A DNA stretch of 51,324 bases from Candidatus Sulfotelmatobacter sp. (GCA_030040965.1 JASHOT010000244.1:1-51324), one strand, 5' to 3'; shown: positions 8,032 through 17,488, numbered from the stretch's first letter. Translations and numbers: made by a program. Notes: generated by a model not told the origin, from the sequence alone.

Positions 8032-11000
8032 ATGTTCGTTGAATTCTTCGTTCGACGTCCGGTTTTTGCCTCGGTTTGCGCGATGCTCATCGTTCTGGCC
8101 GGCTCCGCGGTCATTCCGACTCTTCCCATCGCGCAGTTTCCGAACCTCGCACCGCCGCAGGTGGGCGTCACAAGCGCCTATATCGGCGCCAGCGCGCAGA
8201 CGGTGGAGAGCGCAGTTACCATTCCGCTCGAGCAGGAGATCAACGGCGCCGAGGGCATGAAATACATGACCTCGACCAGCGGCAACGACGGCACCAGCAG
8301 CATCCTGGTCACCTTCGATCTTTCGCGCAATCCCGATCTCGCCACCGTCGACATTCAGAACCGCGTGAACACCGCGCAAGGCAGGCTGCCGGCCTCGGTA
8401 AAGGCGGTGGGCATCACCACCGCCAAGACATCGCAGAATTTCGTCTTCGGCGCGGCCATCACCGCTGACAACGACCGATACACTCCGCTGTTCATGAGCA
8501 ACTACATCGACCTTTACGTCAGGGACGCTCTCAAGCGCATTCCGGGCGTCGCGGATGTGATCGTCTTCGGCGAAGGCCGGTACTCCATGCGGCTGTGGCT
8601 CGATCCCGTGCGCATGGCGGGCCGCGGGCTGACCGCTACCGACGTGGTCAACGCGCTTTCCGAGCAGAACGTCGAGGTCGCGGCCGGTCAGGTCGGCCAG
8701 CAGCCTTCAATTCCCGGACAGCAGTACCAGGTAAGCGTGCGCGCCGTCGGACGACTCAGCGAAACGTCGCAGTTCGAGAACATCATTCTGAAGACGAATG
8801 CGGATGGCACGCTGGTTCGCCTAAGAGATGTGGGACGCGCTGAGCTTGGCTCGGAGAGTTACGCCAACAAGATTACGTATAACGGCCAGCAGGCAATCGG
8901 TATGGGCGTGACCCAGCTTTCCACCGCCAATGCCCTCGACGTTGATCGCAGAGCCATCGCCGAGTTGGATAGGCTCTCGAAAGCCTTCCCACCCGGCATG
9001 CATTATAAGGTCGCATTCGATACGACCGATGCCGTAGGGGAATCGATTCGCGACGTGGTCTTCACCGTCGGATCCGCGATCTTTCTCGTCATCCTGGTTA
9101 TCTTTGTGTTTCTTGGCGACTGGCGAACCACGATGATTCACTTCATCGCGACTCCGGTCTCGCTCATTGGTACGTTTGTTTTCGTCAAGTTGCTCGGCTT
9201 TTCCATCAACACGCTCACGCTGTTCGGCATCACCCTGGCCACCGGACTCGTGGTTGATGATGCCATCGTCGTCATCGAAAACATCGAGCGCCATATCCAA
9301 GCCGGCGAGCACGACTCGCACAAAGCCGCGATCGCCGCAACCGCCGAGATTACCAGCGCCGTCATCGCGACATCACTCGTGCTGGTCGCTGTATTCGTTC
9401 CCGTCGCTTTCTTTCCCGGCACGACCGGCATTCTATTTCGCCAGTTCGCGCTGACCATCGCATTTTCCATCGCCATCTCAGCCTTCAACGCGCTCACTCT
9501 CGCCCCTGCGCTCGCAGCGATATTTCTGGCCGGCTCTCACGGGCAAAAGTGGTGGATCCTGCGCAAATTCGACGACGGCGTCGCCGCCATGACTCGCGGC
9601 TACCAGGCCGTTCTCCATCGCGTTCTCGACTACAAGGTCGCGATGGTCGTTCTTTTTTTCCTCGGCCTGGGCGCAACCTACCTGGTTCTGAAGCACGTTC
9701 CTACCGGCTTCGTCCCTGACGAGGATCAGGGATATTTCATCATCGTGATTCAGGCTCCCTCGGGCGCATCGCTCGAATACACGGAGAATATCGGGAAGCA
9801 GGTTTCCCTGATGCTCGCCGATATGCCGGAACTGGAAGGCACCTTCTCGATTGCCGGATTCAGTTTTTCCGGATCATCGGCGAATCAGGGATTGATCTTC
9901 GTCCCGCTGAAACCCTATTCCCAGCGCAAGGGGGAGGAACACAGCGCGTCGGCGATTGTGAATCGTGTGCGTCCGCGGCTGTTCGGGATTCAGGGTGCCA
10001 TCGTGTTCGCCACGCTGCCACCCGCCGTTCAAGGTCTCGGGCAGTTCGGTGGATTTCAGTTTGTCGTCCAGGATCTCGCGGCGCACAAGCTGGACGAACT
10101 CGCAGCCGCCACGCAGGGAATTATGCGCGATTCCCACCAGCGCAAGGATCTGGTCGGACTTTACACTCCGTTCACGGCGAACGATCCACAGTACGTGGTG
10201 ACCCTGGACCGCGATAAGGCCAAGAGCCTGCACGTGCCGCTCTCGCAAATTACCGACGCGCTCGGTGTCTACATGGGATCGGCCTATGTTAACGATTTCG
10301 ATTTCAACAATCGCTCCTACCGCGTCTATGTGCAGGCTGACCAGCAATTCCGCGCCAACGCGCAGGAGATGAAGCAGTTCTATGTCCGCGCCGACGGCTC
10401 AGCCATGGTGCCGCTGGATAATCTGATTACCATCGATCAGACGACCACCCCGCAGGTGATCAGTCACTACAACATGTTTCGTTCCGCCGAAATCGACGGG
10501 TCCGCCGCCCCCGGACACAGTTCCGGCCAGGCCATTGCCGCCATGGAAGATCTCGCCAAGAAATTACCGCGGGGTTTTTCCTATAGCTGGACCGGTCTCT
10601 CGCTGGAAGAACTCCAAGCCGGAGGCACTTCCTTGATTCTCTTCGGACTCGGAACGCTCGTCGTCTATCTCACACTTTCGGCACAGTATGAAAGTTTCGT
10701 CCTGCCTTTCATCGTACTGCTCGCCGTCCCGATGGCGCTGCTCGGCGCGCTGGGCGCGCAGTCGATTCGCGGCCTGCAGAATGACATCTTTTGCCAGGTC
10801 GGGCTTGTCATGCTCGTCGGCCTCGCCAGCAAGAACGCCATCCTCATTGTTGAATTTGCCGAACAGTTGCGCGAGCGGGGAGTGTCTCTGGTCGAGTCGG
10901 CCGTGCAAGCCGCAACCATTCGCCTGCGCCCCATCCTCATGACTTCGCTCGCTTTCATCCTCGGCGTTGTCCCGCTCGTGGTTGCCAGTGGCGCTGGGGA

Positions 11001-11139
11001 AAACGGCCGGCACTCGGTCGGCACCACCGTTTTCGGCGGAATGATCATGTCCACGGTCCTCAACCTCTTTTTCATCCCCGTGCTTTATCTGATCATCGAG
11101 GGATGGCGCGAGCGCAAAGGCGAAGTCAAGCATCGCTGA
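8032..11139 (+). CDS. RND efflux pump inner-membrane permease, HAE1 family (AcrB/MexB type)
   Basis: 1035 residues, full length for a hydrophobe/amphiphile RND pump. It begins MFVEFFVRRPVFASV with TM1, followed by a large porter/docking loop with the second six-helix half beginning near residue 540. Proton-relay residues are present: Asp409-Asp410 in GLVVDDAIVVIENIERH (TM4) and Lys934 in LASKNAILIVEFAEQLRERG (TM10). It uses the proton gradient to export drugs, detergents or metabolites with the preceding adaptor. No TolC/OprM-type channel gene follows, so the pump must use a channel encoded elsewhere. A T-rich hairpin follows the stop. Confidence 0.95.
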   Translation: MFVEFFVRRPVFASVCAMLIVLAGSAVIPTLPIAQFPNLAPPQVGVTSAYIGASAQTVESAVTIPLEQEINGAEGMKYMTSTSGNDGTSSILVTFDLSRNPDLATVDIQNRVNTAQGRLPASVKAVGITTAKTSQNFVFGAAITADNDRYTPLFMSNYIDLYVRDALKRIPGVADVIVFGEGRYSMRLWLDPVRMAGRGLTATDVVNALSEQNVEVAAGQVGQQPSIPGQQYQVSVRAVGRLSETSQFENIILKTNADGTLVRLRDVGRAELGSESYANKITYNGQQAIGMGVTQLSTANALDVDRRAIAELDRLSKAFPPGMHYKVAFDTTDAVGESIRDVVFTVGSAIFLVILVIFVFLGDWRTTMIHFIATPVSLIGTFVFVKLLGFSINTLTLFGITLATGLVVDDAIVVIENIERHIQAGEHDSHKAAIAATAEITSAVIATSLVLVAVFVPVAFFPGTTGILFRQFALTIAFSIAISAFNALTLAPALAAIFLAGSHGQKWWILRKFDDGVAAMTRGYQAVLHRVLDYKVAMVVLFFLGLGATYLVLKHVPTGFVPDEDQGYFIIVIQAPSGASLEYTENIGKQVSLMLADMPELEGTFSIAGFSFSGSSANQGLIFVPLKPYSQRKGEEHSASAIVNRVRPRLFGIQGAIVFATLPPAVQGLGQFGGFQFVVQDLAAHKLDELAAATQGIMRDSHQRKDLVGLYTPFTANDPQYVVTLDRDKAKSLHVPLSQITDALGVYMGSAYVNDFDFNNRSYRVYVQADQQFRANAQEMKQFYVRADGSAMVPLDNLITIDQTTTPQVISHYNMFRSAEIDGSAAPGHSSGQAIAAMEDLAKKLPRGFSYSWTGLSLEELQAGGTSLILFGLGTLVVYLTLSAQYESFVLPFIVLLAVPMALLGALGAQSIRGLQNDIFCQVGLVMLVGLASKNAILIVEFAEQLRERGVSLVESAVQAATIRLRPILMTSLAFILGVVPLVVASGAGENGRHSVGTTVFGGMIMSTVLNLFFIPVLYLIIEGWRERKGEVKHR

Positions 11140-11177
11140 CGGTGGTTGTGCTTTTGAAAAGGCGCGGCTTTGCGCCG

Positions 11178-11206
11178 CACCGTGAGTCCTACGGTGTCGG
11201 CTTTTT
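11178..11206 (+). terminator. Candidate rho-independent terminator after the RND operon
   Basis: CACCGT (11178-11183) pairs with ACGGTG (11191-11196) around a seven-base loop and is followed within five bases by CTTTTT. A smaller stem, GGCGC/GCGCC, lies immediately before it. It also overlaps the 3' end of the convergent small gene. Confidence 0.55.
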
Positions 11207-11407
11207 CACGGGAGGGTTGTTGGTGGGAGCCGCTCCAGGAAGATTAGGAGGAGCGCTCGACGCCGGGCCGGCTGGAGCAGAAACCTTCGCGGGCTGTCCG
11301 CCAGTTGCCTGTCCCGATTTCTTCGCTGATTTTTTCTTTTCCAGCGTCTCCAGCAATTGCCGCGCCCGTCTTTCCTCGTTCGGTCGGCCGATTTTTTTCT
11401 TTGCCAT
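11189..11407 (-). CDS. Small basic protein of unknown function
   Basis: A 72-residue product starting MAKKKIGRPNEERRARQ from ATG 11407, which has GGGAG nine bases upstream. The N-terminal half is charged and probably helical (KKIGRPNEERRARQLLETLE), then KKKSAKKSG; the C-terminal half is a Pro/Ala-rich, probably disordered tail. The GRP tripeptide among lysines recalls an AT-hook, but one copy is weak evidence of DNA binding. I do not recognise a family. It lies between the RND operon and the glycosyltransferase gene, and overlaps the candidate terminator. Confidence 0.5.
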   Translation of the reverse strand: MAKKKIGRPNEERRARQLLETLEKKKSAKKSGQATGGQPAKVSAPAGPASSAPPNLPGAAPTNNPPVKKPTP

Positions 11408-11465
11408 GCCGACAGTCTCCCACAGCTGCCCACACTTTGCCATGTTGAAGTGAGAACGCATCCCC

Positions 11466-13079
11466 TTACCCAAACCTCTGATGCTCTTCCCAGAACTTTG
11501 GCCACGTCAATTTCGGCTTGCCGCACACAAAAATGTCCGCATGATCGCGGCCCTCTTCATTTTTCACGCCCAGCGAATTTTCATTGCGCCCCGCCACGCG
11601 GCAGCCGGTAAACGCCTCCTCCATATCTTCATGCGACCACCCCACTACAATCAGCGTCGTCGGCTGCGGTGTCGGATATCCCCGGTACCATCCCGAATTC
11701 GTCAGCGAGATCGGCCGCGGCAGTCCATACGCCGGTCCCAGAATTTCCACCGCGCCCATCTCGCCGTAATTTCCCACCAGCACTCCGTAATTCGCCCGCT
11801 CGTCCGCCGGCAGCGCATCCCGCACCCTTGCCACTTCCCGCACCAGATCGTCCCATCCAATCTCTTCGCGCAGATCGCCATTATTCTCCAGGGCGAACTT
11901 CTTCAGCGGACCATCGCCCGCCCACGGAATAATCACCGCCGCAAAATACGCGCCGCAAATTGCCATCCCGGCAAACAGCGCGCCCTCGATCGCCCATCGC
12001 CATCTCCGCCCGAGTCCCTCGACCCATCGTTCGCCCGCCGTCGCGCCCATCGCGATCAGCGCCGGATATGCCGCTCCCACGTAGTAAAATCGCGCCTTCG
12101 TGAGCGCAAAAATCGTGAGCGGGATCAGATACATCCAGCCCAGAATCCGGTACCTCGGGCTGCGTAAGAAGCAGATCAGCCCCCCAATCCACAGCGGCGC
12201 TGCCGCCAGATTTGTGTTGATGCGGAACTGGTCGCGCCAGTATCCCTCCGCGCGGCCCTCGCCTACATCGCGCACGTGAATGTGATGCAGAAAGTGATAC
12301 GAAACAAAATCGTGCTGCGCCTGCCACACCAGATTCGGCACGCAGATCACGAAAGCAATCCCGATCCCGATCCAGAACCAGCGGCTCGCAAGATACTTTC
12401 GCGCTCCGGTCAGGACCGCTCCGCCCACAATTCCCGCGACATAAAACGCCATCGTGTACTTCGTCATCAGCCCTACGCCAATGGTCGCGCCAATCGCCAC
12501 GCACCATCGCGGGTCGTCTCTCTTCAAAAGCAGGATCACGAAATACGCAATCAGCACCCACCACAAATAATCAAACGTCGTGTACTGAAATTCCGTGCCT
12601 TCAAACATGGCCAGAGGAGCCAGTGCCGCCGCCGTTGCTGCTGTCGCCTGCGCCAGCCGCCCGCCGCCCAGCTCGCGCGCCATCAAGCCCGTCACCACAA
12701 TCACCGCCGCCTGTGCGATCACCGCCGCCATCCGCAGTCCGATCAGCCAATGCCCAAACAGCGCCATCGATACCCGTTCGACCGCTGGCGTGAGCGGCGG
12801 ATACGCCACAAATCCCCACTCCAGGTGCAGCGCGTCGCTCAGTGTCTGCAGCTCATCGCGATGCAGCCCATATCGCCCATTGGTTGCCACATGCGCCAGC
12901 GCCATGGCGCCTGCAATCGTGAATAACATAAACATGTCGCGATGGGAGCTGACTTGCGCTTCAACATGGCGATCTACCACCGCAGGTCCACGAGTCATGC
13001 AGTCGTCCTCGATCGATGTTCGATAGGTGTTACGCACAGCGGCGCTCTTCGGTTCCGGGAAGCTGGCTAGTTCCGACAT
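11466..13079 (-). CDS. Integral-membrane glycosyltransferase, PMT/ArnT type (GT39/GT83-like)
   Basis: 537 residues with about ten predicted membrane segments and the luminal/periplasmic acidic signature near the N-terminus, YGLHRDELQTLSDALHLEWG followed by YPPLTP. Proteins with this architecture transfer sugars from polyprenyl-phosphate carriers to lipids, proteins or cell-wall polymers at the outer face of the inner membrane. The C-terminal 170 residues form a soluble domain. ATG 13079 is used because CAGGAG lies eight bases upstream; an internal ATG at 12998 lacks comparable support. Acceptor and donor are unknown. Confidence 0.82.
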   Translation of the reverse strand: MSELASFPEPKSAAVRNTYRTSIEDDCMTRGPAVVDRHVEAQVSSHRDMFMLFTIAGAMALAHVATNGRYGLHRDELQTLSDALHLEWGFVAYPPLTPAVERVSMALFGHWLIGLRMAAVIAQAAVIVVTGLMARELGGGRLAQATAATAAALAPLAMFEGTEFQYTTFDYLWWVLIAYFVILLLKRDDPRWCVAIGATIGVGLMTKYTMAFYVAGIVGGAVLTGARKYLASRWFWIGIGIAFVICVPNLVWQAQHDFVSYHFLHHIHVRDVGEGRAEGYWRDQFRINTNLAAAPLWIGGLICFLRSPRYRILGWMYLIPLTIFALTKARFYYVGAAYPALIAMGATAGERWVEGLGRRWRWAIEGALFAGMAICGAYFAAVIIPWAGDGPLKKFALENNGDLREEIGWDDLVREVARVRDALPADERANYGVLVGNYGEMGAVEILGPAYGLPRPISLTNSGWYRGYPTPQPTTLIVVGWSHEDMEEAFTGCRVAGRNENSLGVKNEEGRDHADIFVCGKPKLTWPKFWEEHQRFG

Positions 13080-13166
13080 AACGCCGACTCCTGGCGGTTG
13101 GCGATTCGAACCCGCCCAGACTTACGCGAGCGCTGTAATATGCTTGAGTTGTCTGCGAGAATTCCC

Positions 13167-13592
13167 ATGAGAACCGTGCCCGCCATCACCTGCGCCGAAG
13201 CCCAACAGGCGATCCAATTGATCTTGGAAAAAGCCGGTAAGCTGCAGAAATCGGTCACCATCGCCGTTGCCGATTCGCATGGCGAACTCCTTGCCTTTGC
13301 CCGCATGGATGGTGTTCCACTCCCCTCCATCACGATTGCCCAAAACAAGGCCTGGACCGCCGCTCGCACCGGCAAGACCACACAGGAAATCGGCGAGAAG
13401 GTTAAGCATCCCGAGCGCGGCCACGATATCTCCTACTACGGCGACGCGAGATTCGTCGGCTGGGGCGGAGGCGTTCCGATCTTGAAAGATGGCCAGATTG
13501 CGGGCGCAATTGCCGTAAGCGGGTTATCTTCAAGCGAGGATGCAGAGCTGGCAAGCATGGCAGCGGAGCTGCTGGCCGGATTGAACGGGTGA
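13167..13592 (+). CDS. GlcG/HbpS family protein (DUF336 fold)
   Basis: About 141 residues. The sequence ITCAEAQQAIQLILEKAG, then VTIAVADSHGELLAFARMDG and IAQNKAWTAARTGKTT, is diagnostic of the GlcG/HbpS family, and the C-terminus GGVPILKDGQIAGAIAVSGL closes the domain. Members include heme-degrading or heme-sensing extracellular HbpS and GlcG of glycolate operons; most have no proven function. Nothing adjacent points to glycolate or heme use. Start at 13167 is preferred to 13140 because the family normally begins close to this point. Confidence 0.85.
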   Translation: MRTVPAITCAEAQQAIQLILEKAGKLQKSVTIAVADSHGELLAFARMDGVPLPSITIAQNKAWTAARTGKTTQEIGEKVKHPERGHDISYYGDARFVGWGGGVPILKDGQIAGAIAVSGLSSSEDAELASMAAELLAGLNG

Positions 13593-13638
13593 TCTCGAGC
13601 GTATGGCATCGCCATGTGCGCTGCAGCGACGGCGCAAG

Positions 13639-15714
13639 TCACGGTTTTTTCTTGTGCTGCTCGAACCACTCCTCAACGTAAATAATTTTCGCCATCAGAT
13701 GACTCGGCCGCGTGCTCATGCCATGCGGTTCACCCGGAAAGCGCAACAGAGCGGCTTCTACCTTTCGCAGTTTCAGCGCCTCGTAGTATTGCTCCGCCTC
13801 TGAAATTGGCGTGCGGTAGTCTTCCTCGCCCGTGGCCAACATGGTAGGCGTCGTCACTTTATCTACGTACGAGAGCACCGACCTTTTCACATACTGGTCG
13901 GGCTTCTCCCACGGCGGGCCCTCAAACCAGTAGAGCGTTCCGAACGAGGGAAGGTCTGACGTCAGCACCCAGCTATACCAGTTGATGACGGGATACAAGC
14001 TTGCGGCCGCGCGAAAGCGGGTGGTCCGATCGATCATCCAGCAGGTGAGCACTCCGCCTCCCGATCCCCCGGTGACGAAAAGATTGTCGGGATCGACGTA
14101 TCCCTTGGCGATCACCGCGTCCACTCCCGAATTCAAATCGTAGAAATCGTCTCCGGGATAGGCATGGTGAATGAGATTGGCAAACTCTTCGCCATAGCTC
14201 GTGCTCCCGCGCGGATTGATGTACACGACCACGTATCCCTTGGCAGCCCAGATCTGCTTGATGGTGTCGAAGCGGTCGCCGTAGTTGGCAAACGGACCGC
14301 CATGAATCTCGAGGATCAGCGGATATTTCTTGGTCGCGTCGAAATCCGGCGGCTTGACGATCCAGCCTTGTACCTTCCGCTTGTCGACCGAGGACTCGAA
14401 CCAGAATTCCTCGGTCTGGCCTATGGGTTTCTGCGTAAATAGCTGCTGATTCAGCGCGGTCAGAACACGCGTCTTGGGATCGGTTCGCGATCCTGCCGCG
14501 ATGTCGCCAGGATCGGTCGGTGTTCCGTGCGTGACGGCGAAAGCTCCGTCCTTGGCTACGCTATACACGGCTCCGCCACTGTAACTCGATCCGCCGCTGC
14601 CCACATGATCGGTCAACTGTTTGACTTTTCCGTCAAGCGAGTAAAACGCGAGCTTGGTATCGCCCTGATCGTCGTACAGAAAATAGATTCCGCTGCCGTC
14701 CGCGGCCCATTGCGGATCCTGCACATCGCGATCCAGTTGCGCGGTCGCGATCCGAGAATTGCTCCCATCCCGGTTCATCAGATAGAGATGGGAGGTCTGG
14801 TGCCCTTGATAGCGGTCGTCGAAGCCCACGTACGCGATGGTCTTGCCGTCGGGCGAAATTGCCGGGGATTCATCGGGGCCGTTGCGGTTGGTCAGTGCTT
14901 TCACCTGCCCATCGGACAGCGACAGTTCGTAGACCTCGCTGTTTAACGGTTGATATTCGTAATCAGGATGAGCGTTGGCCGAAAAGATCAAAACTTTTCC
15001 ATCTGGTGTCCACACGGCACGTCCGTTGCCGGAGAACTCCCATCCTCCGTAAGGCAGATTTCCGCTCGTGAGCTGCCGTGGTGCCCCGCCGTCTGCGGCG
15101 ATCACAAATCGCTGGCGGAATCCCGGCTTCAAATATCCTCTGGCGTTGAAGCGATAAATGAGGCGGTCATATATCTTCGGCGGATCGGCCCATTTTGCTC
15201 CTTCTGGAGCCTTCGGCAAGGATGCAATTTTGGGCGGTTCCACTTCCACCAACGACGAAAACGAGATCAGCCTGCCGTCGGGAGACCACGAGAGATCCGA
15301 AGGTCCGTTCTCCAGATCGGTCAACTCCGCCGTCTGCCCGCTATCCATCCAGCGGACATAGATCTGTGGTTTGCCGTCGCGATCCGAGATGTAGGCGATT
15401 CGCGTTCCGTCCGGCGACCAGCGAGCCGCGCTGTCACTGTAATTGCCTGTGGTGAGAGCACGATCTTCCGTGCCATCCAAGTTGATGATCCACAAATTCG
15501 ACTCGCGCTTATCGGCGATTACGTCGCTGAACTGCCGCGTGTAGACGATCCGTTTGCCGTCCGGCGAAATCTGCGGGTCGGCGGCATATTGCAGATGGAA
15601 AACGTCCATCGGCGTCAGCCGGTCCGATTTTTGTTGAGCCAGCGCAAGACTGGCAAGCAGCGCGGACAGAATGGCGAACATCAGTCGCAAGCGATTTCGC
15701 AACGTGCAGTCCAT
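13639..15714 (-). CDS. Secreted S9-family prolyl oligopeptidase / acylaminoacyl-peptidase
   Basis: 691 residues from ATG 15714, which has AAAGG seven bases upstream. A signal peptide (LMFAILSALLASLALAQQ) is followed by a beta-propeller with TolB/WD40-like blades (repeated ISPDGKRIVYT, WSPDGTRIAYIS, ISPDGKTIAYVG) and a C-terminal alpha/beta hydrolase domain. The catalytic triad is readable: Ser551 in VTGGSGGGVLTCW, Asp632 in GEEDYRTP and His664 in GEPHGMS. The enzyme should cut short peptides in the periplasm or outside. Its stop lies 47 bp from that of the convergent GlcG-like gene. Confidence 0.93.
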   Translation of the reverse strand: MDCTLRNRLRLMFAILSALLASLALAQQKSDRLTPMDVFHLQYAADPQISPDGKRIVYTRQFSDVIADKRESNLWIINLDGTEDRALTTGNYSDSAARWSPDGTRIAYISDRDGKPQIYVRWMDSGQTAELTDLENGPSDLSWSPDGRLISFSSLVEVEPPKIASLPKAPEGAKWADPPKIYDRLIYRFNARGYLKPGFRQRFVIAADGGAPRQLTSGNLPYGGWEFSGNGRAVWTPDGKVLIFSANAHPDYEYQPLNSEVYELSLSDGQVKALTNRNGPDESPAISPDGKTIAYVGFDDRYQGHQTSHLYLMNRDGSNSRIATAQLDRDVQDPQWAADGSGIYFLYDDQGDTKLAFYSLDGKVKQLTDHVGSGGSSYSGGAVYSVAKDGAFAVTHGTPTDPGDIAAGSRTDPKTRVLTALNQQLFTQKPIGQTEEFWFESSVDKRKVQGWIVKPPDFDATKKYPLILEIHGGPFANYGDRFDTIKQIWAAKGYVVVYINPRGSTSYGEEFANLIHHAYPGDDFYDLNSGVDAVIAKGYVDPDNLFVTGGSGGGVLTCWMIDRTTRFRAAASLYPVINWYSWVLTSDLPSFGTLYWFEGPPWEKPDQYVKRSVLSYVDKVTTPTMLATGEEDYRTPISEAEQYYEALKLRKVEAALLRFPGEPHGMSTRPSHLMAKIIYVEEWFEQHKKKP

Positions 15715-15802
15715 AGCGATACCTTTCGTCGACACCGGAGAAATCGGCGGAAGTGTATCGCAATGAGCCAGCGACGAACAATATTGGCGAGTGGAGAATT
15801 TG

Positions 15803-16831
15803 CTAGCTTCGGCAGTGCGAGCTCGTTGCCAAAGGAAGTCCCATCTCACTATTCAGGGTTCTTTGCCGGTAGAAACGGCTGAAGATAACAGCCGCTGCCA
15901 GCAATGCGATCGGACAGAAGATGCTGGCCTCAGGCCCGACGATTCCGCCGCTCAACCACGCCGGTCCATTTGCTGCTGAGTGGAAGACGCTGTGATACGG
16001 CACAATGCCGCTGTCGGGAACGCCGTAGAAGCAGGTCTGTCCCCAGTCCCAGCCAGCGTGAAAGCCGATCGCGCACCACAGGCTGCCGGTTCTTTGCAGA
16101 AAGAAGCAGTGGAGCAGACCGAAGAAAACCACACCCACCACGCCGATCAGAGTTTCGTTCGAATTGAAGGCGTGGCCGAAGGCAAACAGGCCCGACGTGA
16201 TAAACGCCGCCGGCCAGAATCCAATACCCGAGGCTAGCGTGTATTGCGCATATCCGCGCATGAGAAACTCTTCGCACAATCCGGCAGCGATGAAAGCCAA
16301 GCCCCACGCCAGCATCGACGAGAAAATTGCCGCGCCGTGAAGCGCGAGCCCGGTAATGCGGAAGCCGTGCAGCAGAAACATCGCCAACAGGGCGGCGCTC
16401 AGCGCAAGAAAACCCGACACGCTGCCCAACCAGAAGTCCTTACGGAAGGCGTGGCGCAGGCGAAGGCCATATTCGCCGAATTTTCGGTGCTCGATCCGGC
16501 TCATGATCCAGGTCGCGAGGCAGATCAGTAGAAATGCGATTCCTGTGGATCGCCCCATCACGAGCGGGGTGACGATCATCTGGCCTTCGCTCCGGTGTGC
16601 TTCCTTGAAGCCTTCGACGCCGCCATTGCCGATGATCAGCATGCCGCCGAGCAGGCCGACGATCAGCACGCTAAAGATCAGCAGTCGCCATCCTGCGCGC
16701 AGGCCACGCGGACCGATGAAAATAAATTTTACTCCGCTGCCGAAGTGAGTGACGGCTGGCGCGTTCGTAGATAAAGGTGCGATGTCGGCGGCCTTCAGTT
16801 GAGGTGGGAGCAGTTGCGTAGCGAGCGTCAT
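15803..16831 (-). CDS. CPBP-family intramembrane glutamic protease (CAAX protease-like)
   Basis: 342 residues, about eight membrane segments. The conserved motifs of the CPBP/Abi family are present in order: CEEFLMRGYAQ (catalytic di-glutamate), FGHAFNSN, and FHAGWDWGQT. Bacterial relatives process membrane proteins or peptides or act as bacteriocin self-immunity proteins; here the target is unknown. It is the last gene of a three-gene operon: XRE regulator, 86-residue membrane protein, CPBP. Its ATG lies 11 bp after the upstream stop. The longer frame from 16927 would overlap the upstream gene. Confidence 0.9.
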   Translation of the reverse strand: MTLATQLLPPQLKAADIAPLSTNAPAVTHFGSGVKFIFIGPRGLRAGWRLLIFSVLIVGLLGGMLIIGNGGVEGFKEAHRSEGQMIVTPLVMGRSTGIAFLLICLATWIMSRIEHRKFGEYGLRLRHAFRKDFWLGSVSGFLALSAALLAMFLLHGFRITGLALHGAAIFSSMLAWGLAFIAAGLCEEFLMRGYAQYTLASGIGFWPAAFITSGLFAFGHAFNSNETLIGVVGVVFFGLLHCFFLQRTGSLWCAIGFHAGWDWGQTCFYGVPDSGIVPYHSVFHSAANGPAWLSGGIVGPEASIFCPIALLAAAVIFSRFYRQRTLNSEMGLPLATSSHCRS

Positions 16832-16842
16832 AGGTTTTCTCG

Positions 16843-17103
16843 TTATTCGGTGAACAGATACCAGGTGATCGTGATGAGATAAACAGCGGCGACGGTAAGA
16901 ACCACAGCCAACAGGTCGGGATTCCAAATGTGACTAACAAGCTGACGATAGACAAGCAGGGCATCAGCCAGCAGAAAGCCGGTCAGGCCGGCGATTCGCT
17001 GCGCGCGCCGACGATGGCTGAGGAAGCGTTCGTCAACCAGCTTGCCCAGAACAGGTAGCTTTCGCAGCCATTTGCCGATAAGCACAAGAACCGGAATTAC
17101 CAT
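16843..17103 (-). CDS. Small membrane protein of the XRE-CPBP operon
   Basis: 86 residues with a hydrophobic N-terminus (MVIPVLVLIGKWL), a basic loop (FLSHRRRAQR) and two further hydrophobic helices ending in VLTVAAVYLITITWYLFTE. Its ATG shares a base with the TAA stop of the XRE regulator (TAATG), implying translational coupling. It could be a partner or substrate of the downstream CPBP protease. I do not recognise a named family; helix-turn-helix genes followed by small membrane proteins of this kind are widespread. Confidence 0.75.
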   Translation of the reverse strand: MVIPVLVLIGKWLRKLPVLGKLVDERFLSHRRRAQRIAGLTGFLLADALLVYRQLVSHIWNPDLLAVVLTVAAVYLITITWYLFTE

Positions 17104-17327
17104 TACTGGCCCTCCTGCGGTCCGTGATTCAAGGTGAAGATTTCGTCGGTCGAGCAGCCGAAGACGCGTGCGAAAGTCAGTGCGAGCTCCAAGCTGGGGA
17201 CGTAACGATCGCGCTCGATTGAGTTGATACTTTGCCGCGAGACGCCCACAGCCTCGGCTAGCTGCTCCTGCGTCCATCCGCGAGCTGTGCGGAGCTCCTT
17301 GACTCGGTTTGTGACGGTTGGCGTCAT
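17103..17327 (-). CDS. XRE-family HTH transcriptional regulator
   Basis: 74 residues, essentially a single helix-turn-helix domain: RVKELRTARGWTQEQLAEAV, then GVSRQSINSIERDRYVPSLE, matching the short YozG/Xre-type regulators that control adjacent membrane-protein genes. ATG 17327 is used; a TTG at 17345 would add six residues. It is the promoter-proximal gene of the operon, and two copies of a 21-bp direct repeat lie around the promoter, the expected arrangement for autoregulation. Confidence 0.9.
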   Translation of the reverse strand: MTPTVTNRVKELRTARGWTQEQLAEAVGVSRQSINSIERDRYVPSLELALTFARVFGCSTDEIFTLNHGPQEGQ

Positions 17328-17349
17328 GTTGAAATCGAGGGCCAATTAA

Positions 17350-17417
17350 TGTAAAGCCTACTTTCCATTCCCAGGATAGGGCATTTCTTAGGCGGATGTC
17401 AAGCTAACTTTCCATCC
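17350..17417 (-). promoter_or_regulatory. Promoter of the XRE/CPBP operon with two operator-like direct repeats
   Basis: On the minus strand TTGACA (complement of 17397-17402) and TATCCT (complement of 17373-17378) are 18 bases apart, a good sigma-70-type promoter. A 21-base element occurs at 17350-17370 and 17397-17417 in the same orientation, with 17 of 21 positions identical (shared core AACTTTCCAT/TACTTTCCAT after TGT-AAGC). One copy covers the -35 hexamer, the other the transcript start region, so a protein bound to both would block transcription. Confidence 0.6.
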
Positions 17418-17488
17418 GGTTCAGGCGAAGTCTTGCGCTTCGTCTGTTGTTGGCGCGTGAGTGGCCGACCGTGCTAGCCTATGCCATG

